Assembly (NCBI RefSeq): GCF_964204865.1
Contig: NC_135264.1
Span: 7,284,001 to 7,348,000, forward strand
Length of the DNA: 64,000 bases
Direction: 5' to 3'
DNA from: Styela clava
Taxonomy: Eukaryota > Chordata > Ascidiacea > Stolidobranchia > Styelidae
Part shown: positions 12,001 through 24,300 of the stretch, piece after piece
Layout: each line of letters starts with the position of its first letter
Numbering within the stretch: the stretch's first letter is position 1
Made by a program: the position numbers and the translations under genes
Notes under the pieces: model-generated
Told to the model about the DNA's origin: nothing
What the model saw: the letters and a program-made list of their open reading frames with translations, nothing else
Databases searched by the model: none

Positions 12001-14104
12001 GAATTCCGAGTGTCGTAGGCTTTTCGTCGCCGCTTCATTCGATTTTGCTCTGTTTTCCAACAACTGCGAAATACAAATAGCCGAATAGACTACTACTTTA
12101 TCGCCTACAACCATACCACGTTGAATGCACCCGATCTCGTTCGATCTCGGAAGTTAAGCAATGTCGGGCTCGGTTAGTACTTGCATGGTTGACTGGCTGG
12201 GAATACCGAGTGTCGTAGGCTTTTCGTCGCCGTTTCATTTGATTTTGCTCTGTTTTCCAACAACTGCAAAATACAAATAGCCGAATAGACTACTACTTTA
12301 TCGCCTACAACCATACCACGTTGAATGCACCCGATCTCGTTCGATCTCGGAAGTTAAGCAATGTCGGGCTCGGTTAGTACTTGCTTGGGTGACCGGCTGG
12401 GAATACCGAGTGTCGTAGGCTTTTCGTCGCCGTTTCATTCGATTTTGCTCTGTTTTCCAACAACTGCGAAATACAAATAGCCGAATAGACTACTACTTTA
12501 TCGCCTACAACCATACCACGTTGAATACACCCGATCTCGTTCGATCTCGGAAGTTAAGCAATGTCGAGCTCGGTTAGTACTTGCATGGGTGACCGGCTGG
12601 GAATACCGAGTGTCGTAGGCTTTTCGTCGCCGTTTCATTCGATTTGGCTCTGTTTTCCAACGACTGCGAAATACAAATAGCCGAATAGACTACTACTTTA
12701 TCGCCTACAACCATACCACGTTGAATGCACTCGATCTCGTCGATCTCGGAAGGTAAGCAATGTCGGGTTCGGTTAGTACTTGCATGGGTGACAGGCTGGG
12801 AATACCGAGTGTCGTAAGCTTTTCGTCGTCGTTTCATTCGATTTTGCTGTGTTTTCTAACAACTGCGAAATACAAATAGCCGAATAGACTACTACTTTAT
12901 CGCCTACAACCATATCACGGTGAATGCACCCGATCTCGTTCGATCTCGGAAGTTAAGCAATGTCGGGCTAGGTTAGTACTTGCATGAGTGACCGGCTGGG
13001 AATACCGAGTGTCGTAGGCTTTTCGTCGCCGTTTCATTCGATTTTGCTCTGTTTTCTAACAACTGCGAAATACAAATAGCCGAATAGACTACTACTTTAT
13101 TGCCTACAACCATACCACGTTGAATGCACCCGATCTCGTTCGATCTCGGAAGTTAAGCAATGTCGGGCTCGGTTAGTACTTGCATGGGTGACCGGCTGGG
13201 AATACCGAGTGTCGTAGGCTTTTTTTTCGTCGCCGTTCCATTCGTTTTTTCTCTGTTTTCTAAAACTGCAAAATACAAATAGCAGAACAGACTACTACTT
13301 TATCGACTACAACCATACCACGTTGAATGCACCCGATCTCGTTCGATCTCGAAAGTTAAGCAATGTCGGGCTCGGTTAGTACTTGCATGGGTGACCGGCT
13401 GGGAATACCGAGTGTCGTAGGCTTTTCGTCGCCGTTTCATTCGATTTTGCTCTGTTTTCTAACAACTGCGAAATACAAATAGCCGGATAGACTACTACTT
13501 TATCGCCTACAACCATACCACGGTGAATGCACCCGATCTCGTTCGATCTCGGAAGTTAAGCAATGTCGGGCTCGGTTAGTACTTGCATGGGTGAACGGCT
13601 GGGAATACCGAGTGTCGTAGGCTTTTCCTCGCCGTTTCATTCGATTTTGCTCTGTTTTCCAACAACTGCGAAATACAAATAGCCGAATAGACTACTACTT
13701 TATTGCCTACAACCATACCACGTTGAATGCACCCGATCTCGTTCGATCTCGGAAGTTAAGCAATGTCGGGCTCGGTTAGTACTTGCATGGGTGACCGGCT
13801 GGGAATACCGAGTGTCGTAGGCTTTTCGTCGCCGCTTCATTCGATTTTGCTCTGTTTTCCAACAACTGCAAAATACAAATAGCCGAATAGACTACTACTT
13901 TATCGCCTACAACCATACCACGTTGAATGCACTCGATCTCGTTCGATCTCGGAAGTTAAGCAATGTCGGGCTCGGTTAGTACTTGCATGGGTGACCGGCT
14001 GGGAATACCGAGTGTCGTAGGCTTTTCGTCGCCGTTTCATTCGATTTTGCTCTGTTTTCCAACAACTGCGAAATACAAATAGCCGAATAGACTACTACTT
14101 TATC

Positions 14105-14222
14105 GCCTACAACCATACCACGTTGAATGCACCCGATCTCGTTCGATCTCGGAAGTTAAGCAATGTCGGGCTCGGTTAGTACTTGCATGGGTGACCGGCT
14201 GGGAATACCGAGTGTCGTAGGC
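14105..14222 (+). rRNA. 5S rRNA copy with a weakened terminator
   Basis: The gene body matches consensus, but the following T-run is cut to TTT by a T-to-C change (GGCTTTCCG). Three T is below the usual Pol III minimum, so transcripts might read through to the next T-run (TTTT in the spacer). The duplicate at 21,143-21,260 has the same change. Confidence 0.75.
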
Positions 14223-15304
14223 TTTCCGTCGCCGTTTCATTCGATTTTGCTCTGCTTTCCAACAACTGCAAAATACAAATAGCCGAATAGACTACTACTT
14301 TATCGCCTACAACCATACCACGTTGAATGCACCCGATCTCGTTTGATCTCGGAAGTTAAGCAATGTCGGGCTCGGTTAGTACTTGCATGGGTGACCGGCT
14401 GGGAATACCGAGTGTCGTAGGCTTTTTGTCGCCGTTTCATTCGATTTTGCTCTGTTTTCCAACAACTGCGAAATACAAATAGCCGAATAGACTACTACTT
14501 TATCGCCTACAACCATACCACGTTGAATGCACCCGTTATCGTTCGATCTCGGAAGTTAAGCAATGTCGGGCTCGGTTAGTACTTGCATGGGTGACCGGCT
14601 TGGAATACCGAGTGTCGTAGGCTTTTCGTCGCCGTTCCATTCGTTTTTTCTCTGTTTTCTAACAACTGCAAAATACAAATAGCAGAACAGACTACTACTT
14701 TATCGACTACAACCATACCACGTTGAATGCACCCGATCTCGTTCGATCTCGGAAGTTAAGCAATGTCGGGCTCGGTTAGTACTTGCATGGGTGACCGGCT
14801 GGGAATACCGAGTGTCGTAGGCTTTTCGTCGCCGCTTCATTCGATTTTGCTCTGTTTTCCAACAACTGCAAAATACAAATAGCCGAATAGACTACTACTT
14901 TATCGCCTACAACCATACCACGTTGAATGCACTCGATCTCGTTCGATCTCGGAAGTTAAGCAATGTCGGGCTCGGTTAGTACTTGCATGGGTGACCGGCT
15001 GGGAATACCGAGTGTCGTAGGCTTTTCGTCGCCGTTTCATTCGATTTTGCTCTGTTTTCCAACAACTGCGAAATACAAATAGCCGAATAGACTACTACTT
15101 TATCGCCTACAACCATACCACGTTGAATGCACCCGATCTCGTTCGATCTCGGAAGTTAAGCAATGTCGGTCTCGGTTAGTACTTGCATGGGTGACCGGCT
15201 GGGAATACTGAGTGTCGTAGGCTTTTCGTCGCCGTTTCATTCGATTTTGCTCTGTTTTCCAACAACTGCGAAATACAAATAGCCGAATAGACTACTTCTT
15301 TATC

Positions 15305-15506
15305 GCCTACAACCATACCACGTTGAATGCACCCGATCTCGTTCGATCTCGGAAGTTAAGCAATGTCTGGCTCGGTTAGTACTTGCATGGGTGACCGGCT
15401 GGGAATACCGAGTGACCCGATCTCGTTCGATCTCGGAAGTTAAGCAATGTCGGGCTCGGTTAGTACTTGCATGGTTGACCGGCTGGGAATACCGAGTGTC
15501 GTAGGC
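15305..15506 (+). pseudogene. Fused pair of truncated 5S genes
   Basis: The first gene runs to GAGTG at 15,414 and then continues directly into ACCCGATCTCG, gene position 27 of a second copy, which runs to 15,506. The 3' end of the first gene, the whole spacer and the first 26 nt of the second gene are missing. The second copy therefore has no upstream TATA-like box and no 5' strand for helix I. The same structure recurs at 16,332-16,533, 22,343-22,544 and 23,370-23,571. Confidence 0.85.
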
Positions 15507-15588
15507 TTTTCGTCGCCGTTTCATTCGATTTTGCTCTGTTTTCCAACAACTGCGAAATACAAATAGCCGAATAGACTACTACTTTATC

Positions 15589-15696
15589 GCCTACAACCAT
15601 ACCACGTTGAATGCACTCGATCTCGGAAGTTAAGCAATGTCGGGCTCGGTTAGTACCTGCATGGGTGACCGGCTGGGAATACCGAGTGTCGTAGGC
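15589..15696 (+). pseudogene. 5S copy with 10-bp internal deletion
   Basis: Only one of the two CGATCTCG repeats at gene positions 30-47 remains, giving a 108-nt gene that would lack part of helix III and its loop. Boxes A and C and the terminator are intact, so it could still be transcribed. The same deletion is seen in the copies starting at 1921, 3510, 7698, 16616, 17407, 22627, 23654, 24445, 28386 and 28587. Confidence 0.75.
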
Positions 15697-15981
15697 TTTT
15701 TGTCGCCGTTTCATTCGATTTTGCTCTGTTTTCCAACAACTGCAAAATACAAATAGCCGAATAGACTACTACTTTATCGCCTACAACCATACCACGTTGA
15801 ATGCACCCGATCTCGTTCGATCTCGGAAGTTAAGCAATGTCGGGCTCGGTTAGTACTTGCATGGGTGACCGGCTGGGAATACCGAGTGTCGTAGGCTTTT
15901 CGTCGCCGTTTCATTCGATTTTGCTCTGTTTTCCAACAACTGCGAAATACAAATAGCCGAATAGACTACTACTTTATTGCC

Positions 15982-16049
15982 GTTAAGCAATGTCGGGCTC
16001 GGTTAGTACTTGCATGGGTGACCGGCTGGGAATACCGAGTGTCGTAGGC
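15982..16049 (+). pseudogene. 5'-truncated 5S fragment
   Basis: The upstream spacer runs to TTTATTGC and then joins GTTAAGCAATG, gene position 51, so the first 50 nt are gone. Box A lacks its first base, and box C and the 3' end are normal. The duplicate is at 23,020-23,087. Confidence 0.85.
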
Positions 16050-16805
16050 TTTTCGTCGCCGTTTCATTCGATTTTGCTCTGTTTTCCAACAACTGCGAAA
16101 TACAAATAGCCGAATAGACTACTATTTTATCGCCTACAACCATACCACGTTGAATGCACCCGATCTCGTTCGATCTCGGAAGTTAAGCAATGTCGGTCTC
16201 GGTTAGTATTTGCATGGGTGACCGGCTGGTAATACTGAGTGTCGTAGGCTTTTCGTCGCCGTTTCATTCGATTTTGCTCTGTTTTCCAACAACTGCGAAA
16301 TACAAATAGCCGAATAGACTACTTCTTTATCGCCTACAACCATACCACGTTGAATGCACCCGATCTCGTTCGATCTCGGAAGTTAAGCAATGTCTGGCTC
16401 GGTTAGTACTTGCATGGGTGACCGGCTGGGAATACCGAGTGACCCGATCTCGTTCGATCTCGGAAGTTAAGCAATGTCGGGCTCGGTTAGTACTTGCATG
16501 GTTGACCGGCTGGGAATACCGAGTGTCGTAGGCTTTTCGTCGCCGTTTCATTCGATTTTGCTCTGTTTTCCAACAACTGCGAAATACAAATAGCCGAATA
16601 GACTACTACTTTATCGCCTACAACCATACCACGTTGAATGCACTCGATCTCGGAAGTTAAGCAATGTCGGGCTCGGTTAGTACCTGCATGGGTGACCGGC
16701 TGGGAATACCGAGTGTCGTAGGCTTTTTGTCGCCGTTTCATTCGATTTTGCTCTGTTTTCCAACAACTGCAAAATACAAATAGCCGAATAGACTACTACT
16801 TTATC

Positions 16806-16924
16806 GCCTACAACCATACCACGTTGAATGCACCCGATATCGATCGATCTCGGAAGTTAAGCAATGTCAGTTGCATGTATGTACTTGCATGGGTGACCGG
16901 CTGGGAATACCGAGTGTCGTAGGC
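16806..16924 (+). pseudogene. 5S copy with rewritten segment between boxes A and C
   Basis: The stretch that normally reads GTCGGGCTCGGTTAGTACTT is replaced by GTCAGTTGCATGTATGTACTT, one base longer. It looks like a templated error copied from the nearby TTGCATG of box C. The upstream part also reads GATATCGATCG instead of GATCTCGTTCG. This breaks helices II and V of the RNA. Relatives lie at 17,597, 23,844 and 24,635. Confidence 0.8.
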
Positions 16925-17797
16925 TTTTCGTCGCCGTTTCATTCGATTTTGCTCTGTTTTCCAACAACTGCGAAATACAAATAGCCGAATAGACTACTAT
17001 TTTATCGCCTACAACCATACCACGTTGAATGCACCCGATCTCGTTCGATCTCGGAAGTTAAGCAATGTCGGGCTCGGTTAGTACTTGCATGGGTGACCGG
17101 CTGGGAATACCGAGTGTCGTAGGCTTTTCGTCGCCGTTTCATTCGATTTTGCTCTGTTTTCCAACAACTGCGAAATACAAATAGCCGAATAGACTACTAC
17201 TTTATCGCCTACAACCATACCACGTTGAATGCACCCGATCTCGTTCGATCTCGGAAGTTAAGCAATGTCGGGCTCGGTTAGTACTTGCATGGTTGACCGG
17301 CTGGGAATACCGAGTGTCGTAGGATTTTCGTCGCCGTTTCGTTCGATTTTGCTCTGTTTTCCAACAACTGCGAAATACAAATAGCCGAATAGACTACTAC
17401 TTTATCGCCTACAACCATACCACGTTGAATGCACCCGATCTCGGAAGTTAAGCAATGTCGGGCTCGGTTAGTACCTGCATGGGTGACCGGCTGGGAATAC
17501 CGAGTGTCGTAGGCTTTTTGTCGCCGTTTCATTCGATTTTGCTTTGTTTTCCAACAACTGCAAAATACAAATAGCCGAATAGACTACTACTTTATCGCCT
17601 ACAACCATACCACGTTGAATGCACCCGTTATCGATCGATCTCGGAAGTTAAGCAATGTCAGTTGCATGTATGTACTTGCATGGGTGACCGGCTGGGAATA
17701 CCGAGTGTCGTAGGATTTTCGTCGCCGTTTCGTTCGATTTTGCTCTGTTTTCCAACAACTGCGAAATACAAATAGCAGAATAGACTACTGCTTAATC

Positions 17798-17901
17798 GCC
17801 TACGACCATACCACGTTGAATGCACCCGATCTCGTTTGATCTCGGAAGTTAAGCAATGTCGGGCTCGGTTAGTACTTGCATGGGTGACCGGCTGGGAATA
17901 C
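17798..17901 (+). pseudogene. 3'-truncated 5S gene
   Basis: The gene ends at GGGAATAC (gene position 104) and jumps into ATTCGATTTTG of the spacer. The 3' strand of helix I, the T-run and the start of the spacer, 30 bp in all, are missing. Unit length falls to 170 bp. The same form is at 18,168-18,271, 24,836-24,939 and 25,206-25,309. Without its terminator, transcription could run on into the spacer. Confidence 0.85.
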
Positions 17902-18337
17902 ATTCGATTTTGCTCTGTTTTCCAACAACTGCGAAATACAAATAGCCGAATAGACTACTACTTTATCGCCTACAACCATACCACGTTGAATGCACCCGAT
18001 CTCGTTCGATCTCGGAAGTTAAGCAATGTCGGGCTCGGTTAGTACTTGCATGGTTGACCGGCTGGGAATACCGAGTGTCGTAGGATTTTCGTCGCCGTTT
18101 CGTTCGATTTTGCTCTGTTTTCCAACAACTGCGAAATACAAATAGCAGAATAGACTACTGCTTAATCGCCTACGACCATACCACGTTGAATGCACCCGAT
18201 CTCGTTTGATCTCGGAAGTTAAGCAATGTCGGGCTCGGTTAGTACTTGCATGGGTGACAGGCTGGGAATACATTCGATTTTGCTCTGTTTTCCAACAACT
18301 GCGAAATACAAATAGCCGAATAGACTACTACTTTATC
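17798..18337 (+). repeat. Nested duplication, period 370 bp
   Basis: A two-gene unit made of a 3'-truncated copy (170-bp unit) and a full copy (200-bp unit) is present at 17,798 and 18,168, and in the large duplicate at 24,836 and 25,206. These units share AGCAGAATAGAC, CTTAATCG and CTACGACC, a recognisable subfamily. Confidence 0.85.
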
Positions 18338-21300
18338 GCCTACAACCATACCACGTTGAATGCACCCGATCTTGTTCGATCTCGGAAGTTAAGCAATGTC
18401 GGGCTTGGTTAGTACTTGCATGGGTGACCGGCTGGGAATGCCGAGTGTCGTAGGCTTTTCGTCGCCGTTTCATTCGATTTTGCTCTGTTTTCTAACAGCT
18501 GCAAAATACAAATAGCCGAATAGACTACTACTTTATCGCCTACAACCATATCACGGTGAATGCACCCGATCTCGTTCGATCTCGGAAGTTAAGCAATGTC
18601 GGGCTAGGTTAGTACTTGCATGAGTGACCGGCTGGGAATACCGAGTGTCGTAGGCTTTTCGTCGCCGTTTCATTCGATTTTGCTCTGTTTTCTAACAACT
18701 GCGAAATACAAATAGCCGAATAGACTACTACTTTATTGCCTACAACCATACCACGTTGAATGCACCCGATCTCGTTCGATCTCGGAAGTTAAGCAATGTC
18801 GGGCTCGGTTAGTACTTGCATGGGTGACCGGCTGGGAATACCGAGTGTCGTAGGCTTTTTTTTCGTCGCCGTTCCATTCGTTTTTTCTCTGTTTTCTAAA
18901 ACTGCAAAATACAAATAGCAGAACAGACTACTACTTTATCGACTACAACCATACCACGTTGAATGCACCCGATCTCGTTCGATCTCGAAAGTTAAGCAAT
19001 GTCGGGCTCGGTTAGTACTTGCATGGGTGACCGGCTGGGAATTCCGAGTGTCGTAGGCTTTTCGTCGCCGCTTCATTCGATTTTGCTCTGTTTTCCAACA
19101 ACTGCGAAATACAAATAGCCGAATAGACTACTACTTTATCGCCTACAACCATACCACGTTGAATGCACCCGATCTCGTTCGATCTCGGAAGTTAAGCAAT
19201 GTCGGGCTCGGTTAGTACTTGCATGGTTGACTGGCTGGGAATACCGAGTGTCGTAGGCTTTTCGTCGCCGTTTCATTTGATTTTGCTCTGTTTTCCAACA
19301 ACTGCAAAATACAAATAGCCGAATAGACTACTACTTTATCGCCTACATCCATACCACGTTGAATGCACCCGATCTCGTTCGATCTCGGAAGTTAAGCAAT
19401 GTCGGGCTCGGTTAGTACTTGCTTGGGTGACCGGCTGGGAATACCGAGTGTCGTAGGCTTTTCGTCGCCGTTTCATTCGATTTTGCTCTGTTTTCCAACA
19501 ACTGCGAAATACAAATAGCCGAATAGACTACTACTTTATCGCCTACAACCATACCACGTTGAATACACCCGATCTCGTTCGATCTCGGAAGTTAAGCAAT
19601 GTCGAGCTCGGTTAGTACTTGCATGGGTGACCGGCTGGGAATACCGAGTGTCGTAGGCTTTTCGTCGCCGTTTCATTCGATTTGGCTCTGTTTTCCAACG
19701 ACTGCGAAATACAAATAGCCGAATAGACTACTACTTTATCGCCTACAACCATACCACGTTGAATGCACTCGATCTCGTCGATCTCGGAAGGTAAGCAATG
19801 TCGGGTTCGGTTAGTACTTGCATGGGTGACAGGCTGGGAATACCGAGTGTCGTAAGCTTTTCGTCGTCGTTTCATTCGATTTTGCTGTGTTTTCTAACAA
19901 CTGCGAAATACAAATAGCCGAATAGACTACTACTTTATCGCCTACAACCATATCACGGTGAATGCACCCGATCTCGTTCGATCTCGGAAGTTAAGCAATG
20001 TCGGGCTAGGTTAGTACTTGCATGAGTGACCGGCTGGGAATACCGAGTGTCGTAGGCTTTTCGTCGCCGTTTCATTCGATTTTGCTCTGTTTTCTAACAA
20101 CTGCGAAATACAAATAGCCGAATAGACTACTACTTTATTGCCTACAACCATACCACGTTGAATGCACCCGATCTCGTTCGATCTCGGAAGTTAAGCAATG
20201 TCGGGCTCGGTTAGTACTTGCATGGGTGACCGGCTGGGAATACCGAGTGTCGTAGGCTTTTTTTTCGTCGCCGTTCCATTCGTTTTTTCTCTGTTTTCTA
20301 AAACTGCAAAATACAAATAGCAGAACAGACTACTACTTTATCGACTACAACCATACCACGTTGAATGCACCCGATCTCGTTCGATCTCGAAAGTTAAGCA
20401 ATGTCGGGCTCGGTTAGTACTTGCATGGGTGACCGGCTGGGAATACCGAGTGTCGTAGGCTTTTCGTCGCCGTTTCATTCGATTTTGCTCTGTTTTCTAA
20501 CAACTGCGAAATACAAATAGCCGGATAGACTACTACTTTATCGCCTACAACCATACCACGGTGAATGCACCCGATCTCGTTCGATCTCGGAAGTTAAGCA
20601 ATGTCGGGCTCGGTTAGTACTTGCATGGGTGAACGGCTGGGAATACCGAGTGTCGTAGGCTTTTCCTCGCCGTTTCATTCGATTTTGCTCTGTTTTCCAA
20701 CAACTGCGAAATACAAATAGCCGAATAGACTACTACTTTATTGCCTACAACCATACCACGTTGAATGCACCCGATCTCGTTCGATCTCGGAAGTTAAGCA
20801 ATGTCGGGCTCGGTTAGTACTTGCATGGGTGACCGGCTGGGAATACCGAGTGTCGTAGGCTTTTCGTCGCCGCTTCATTCGATTTTGCTCTGTTTTCCAA
20901 CAACTGCAAAATACAAATAGCCGAATAGACTACTACTTTATCGCCTACAACCATACCACGTTGAATGCACTCGATCTCGTTCGATCTCGGAAGTTAAGCA
21001 ATGTCGGGCTCGGTTAGTACTTGCATGGGTGACCGGCTGGGAATACCGAGTGTCGTAGGCTTTTCGTCGCCGTTTCATTCGATTTTGCTCTGTTTTCCAA
21101 CAACTGCGAAATACAAATAGCCGAATAGACTACTACTTTATCGCCTACAACCATACCACGTTGAATGCACCCGATCTCGTTCGATCTCGGAAGTTAAGCA
21201 ATGTCGGGCTCGGTTAGTACTTGCATGGGTGACCGGCTGGGAATACCGAGTGTCGTAGGCTTTCCGTCGCCGTTTCATTCGATTTTGCTCTGCTTTCCAA

Positions 21301-24300
21301 CAACTGCAAAATACAAATAGCCGAATAGACTACTACTTTATCGCCTACAACCATACCACGTTGAATGCACCCGATCTCGTTTGATCTCGGAAGTTAAGCA
21401 ATGTCGGGCTCGGTTAGTACTTGCATGGGTGACCGGCTGGGAATACCGAGTGTCGTAGGCTTTTTGTCGCCGTTTCATTCGATTTTGCTCTGTTTTCCAA
21501 CAACTGCGAAATACAAATAGCCGAATAGACTACTACTTTATCGCCTACAACCATACCACGTTGAATGCACCCGTTATCGTTCGATCTCGGAAGTTAAGCA
21601 ATGTCGGGCTCGGTTAGTACTTGCATGGGTGACCGGCTTGGAATACCGAGTGTCGTAGGCTTTTCGTCGCCGTTCCATTCGTTTTTTCTCTGTTTTCTAA
21701 CAACTGCAAAATACAAATAGCAGAACAGACTACTACTTTATCGACTACAACCATACCACGTTGAATGCACCCGATCTCGTTCGATCTCGGAAGTTAAGCA
21801 ATGTCGGGCTCGGTTAGTACTTGCATGGGTGACCGGCTGGGAATACCGAGTGTCGTAGGCTTTTCGTCGCCGCTTCATTCGATTTTGCTCTGTTTTCCAA
21901 CAACTGCAAAATACAAATAGCCGAATAGACTACTACTTTATCGCCTACAACCATACCACGTTGAATGCACTCGATCTCGTTCGATCTCGGAAGTTAAGCA
22001 ATGTCGGGCTCGGTTAGTACTTGCATGGGTGACCGGCTGGGAATACCGAGTGTCGTAGGCTTTTCGTCGCCGTTTCATTCGATTTTGCTCTGTTTTCCAA
22101 CAACTGCGAAATACAAATAGCCGAATAGACTACTACTTTATCGCCTACAACCATACCACGTTGAATGCACCCGATCTCGTTCGATCTCGGAAGTTAAGCA
22201 ATGTCGGTCTCGGTTAGTACTTGCATGGGTGACCGGCTGGGAATACTGAGTGTCGTAGGCTTTTCGTCGCCGTTTCATTCGATTTTGCTCTGTTTTCCAA
22301 CAACTGCGAAATACAAATAGCCGAATAGACTACTTCTTTATCGCCTACAACCATACCACGTTGAATGCACCCGATCTCGTTCGATCTCGGAAGTTAAGCA
22401 ATGTCTGGCTCGGTTAGTACTTGCATGGGTGACCGGCTGGGAATACCGAGTGACCCGATCTCGTTCGATCTCGGAAGTTAAGCAATGTCGGGCTCGGTTA
22501 GTACTTGCATGGTTGACCGGCTGGGAATACCGAGTGTCGTAGGCTTTTCGTCGCCGTTTCATTCGATTTTGCTCTGTTTTCCAACAACTGCGAAATACAA
22601 ATAGCCGAATAGACTACTACTTTATCGCCTACAACCATACCACGTTGAATGCACTCGATCTCGGAAGTTAAGCAATGTCGGGCTCGGTTAGTACCTGCAT
22701 GGGTGACCGGCTGGGAATACCGAGTGTCGTAGGCTTTTTGTCGCCGTTTCATTCGATTTTGCTCTGTTTTCCAACAACTGCAAAATACAAATAGCCGAAT
22801 AGACTACTACTTTATCGCCTACAACCATACCACGTTGAATGCACCCGATCTCGTTCGATCTCGGAAGTTAAGCAATGTCGGGCTCGGTTAGTACTTGCAT
22901 GGGTGACCGGCTGGGAATACCGAGTGTCGTAGGCTTTTCGTCGCCGTTTCATTCGATTTTGCTCTGTTTTCCAACAACTGCGAAATACAAATAGCCGAAT
23001 AGACTACTACTTTATTGCCGTTAAGCAATGTCGGGCTCGGTTAGTACTTGCATGGGTGACCGGCTGGGAATACCGAGTGTCGTAGGCTTTTCGTCGCCGT
23101 TTCATTCGATTTTGCTCTGTTTTCCAACAACTGCGAAATACAAATAGCCGAATAGACTACTATTTTATCGCCTACAACCATACCACGTTGAATGCACCCG
23201 ATCTCGTTCGATCTCGGAAGTTAAGCAATGTCGGTCTCGGTTAGTATTTGCATGGGTGACCGGCTGGTAATACTGAGTGTCGTAGGCTTTTCGTCGCCGT
23301 TTCATTCGATTTTGCTCTGTTTTCCAACAACTGCGAAATACAAATAGCCGAATAGACTACTTCTTTATCGCCTACAACCATACCACGTTGAATGCACCCG
23401 ATCTCGTTCGATCTCGGAAGTTAAGCAATGTCTGGCTCGGTTAGTACTTGCATGGGTGACCGGCTGGGAATACCGAGTGACCCGATCTCGTTCGATCTCG
23501 GAAGTTAAGCAATGTCGGGCTCGGTTAGTACTTGCATGGTTGACCGGCTGGGAATACCGAGTGTCGTAGGCTTTTCGTCGCCGTTTCATTCGATTTTGCT
23601 CTGTTTTCCAACAACTGCGAAATACAAATAGCCGAATAGACTACTACTTTATCGCCTACAACCATACCACGTTGAATGCACTCGATCTCGGAAGTTAAGC
23701 AATGTCGGGCTCGGTTAGTACCTGCATGGGTGACCGGCTGGGAATACCGAGTGTCGTAGGCTTTTTGTCGCCGTTTCATTCGATTTTGCTCTGTTTTCCA
23801 ACAACTGCAAAATACAAATAGCCGAATAGACTACTACTTTATCGCCTACAACCATACCACGTTGAATGCACCCGATATCGATCGATCTCGGAAGTTAAGC
23901 AATGTCAGTTGCATGTATGTACTTGCATGGGTGACCGGCTGGGAATACCGAGTGTCGTAGGCTTTTCGTCGCCGTTTCATTCGATTTTGCTCTGTTTTCC
24001 AACAACTGCGAAATACAAATAGCCGAATAGACTACTATTTTATCGCCTACAACCATACCACGTTGAATGCACCCGATCTCGTTCGATCTCGGAAGTTAAG
24101 CAATGTCGGGCTCGGTTAGTACTTGCATGGGTGACCGGCTGGGAATACCGAGTGTCGTAGGCTTTTCGTCGCCGTTTCATTCGATTTTGCTCTGTTTTCC
24201 AACAACTGCGAAATACAAATAGCCGAATAGACTACTACTTTATCGCCTACAACCATACCACGTTGAATGCACCCGATCTCGTTCGATCTCGGAAGTTAAG

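Larger units (their letters stand above)
15105..17206 (+). repeat. Nested duplication, period 1,027 bp
   Basis: The fused 5S pair and the 10-bp-deleted copy that follows occur at 15,305/15,589 and again at 16,332/16,616. This duplication lies inside the 7,038-bp one and is repeated with it at 22,143-24,244, so it is older than the large event. Confidence 0.85.
11300..18271 (+). rRNA. 5S rRNA genes, array block 4 (first copy of the 7-kb duplication)
   Basis: Starts are 11300, 11500, 11700, 11903, 12103, 12303, 12503, 12703, 12902, 13102, 13305, 13505, 13705, 13905, 14105, 14305, 14505, 14705, 14905, 15105, 15305 (fused pair), 15589, 15779, 15982 (fragment), 16132, 16332 (fused pair), 16616, 16806, 17007, 17207, 17407, 17597, 17798 (3'-truncated), 17968 and 18168 (3'-truncated). 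Copies up to 15105 are mostly normal; those between 15.3 and 18.3 kb contain nearly all the broken forms in the array. Copies 15589, 16616 and 17407 carry the 10-bp deletion. Confidence 0.95.
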
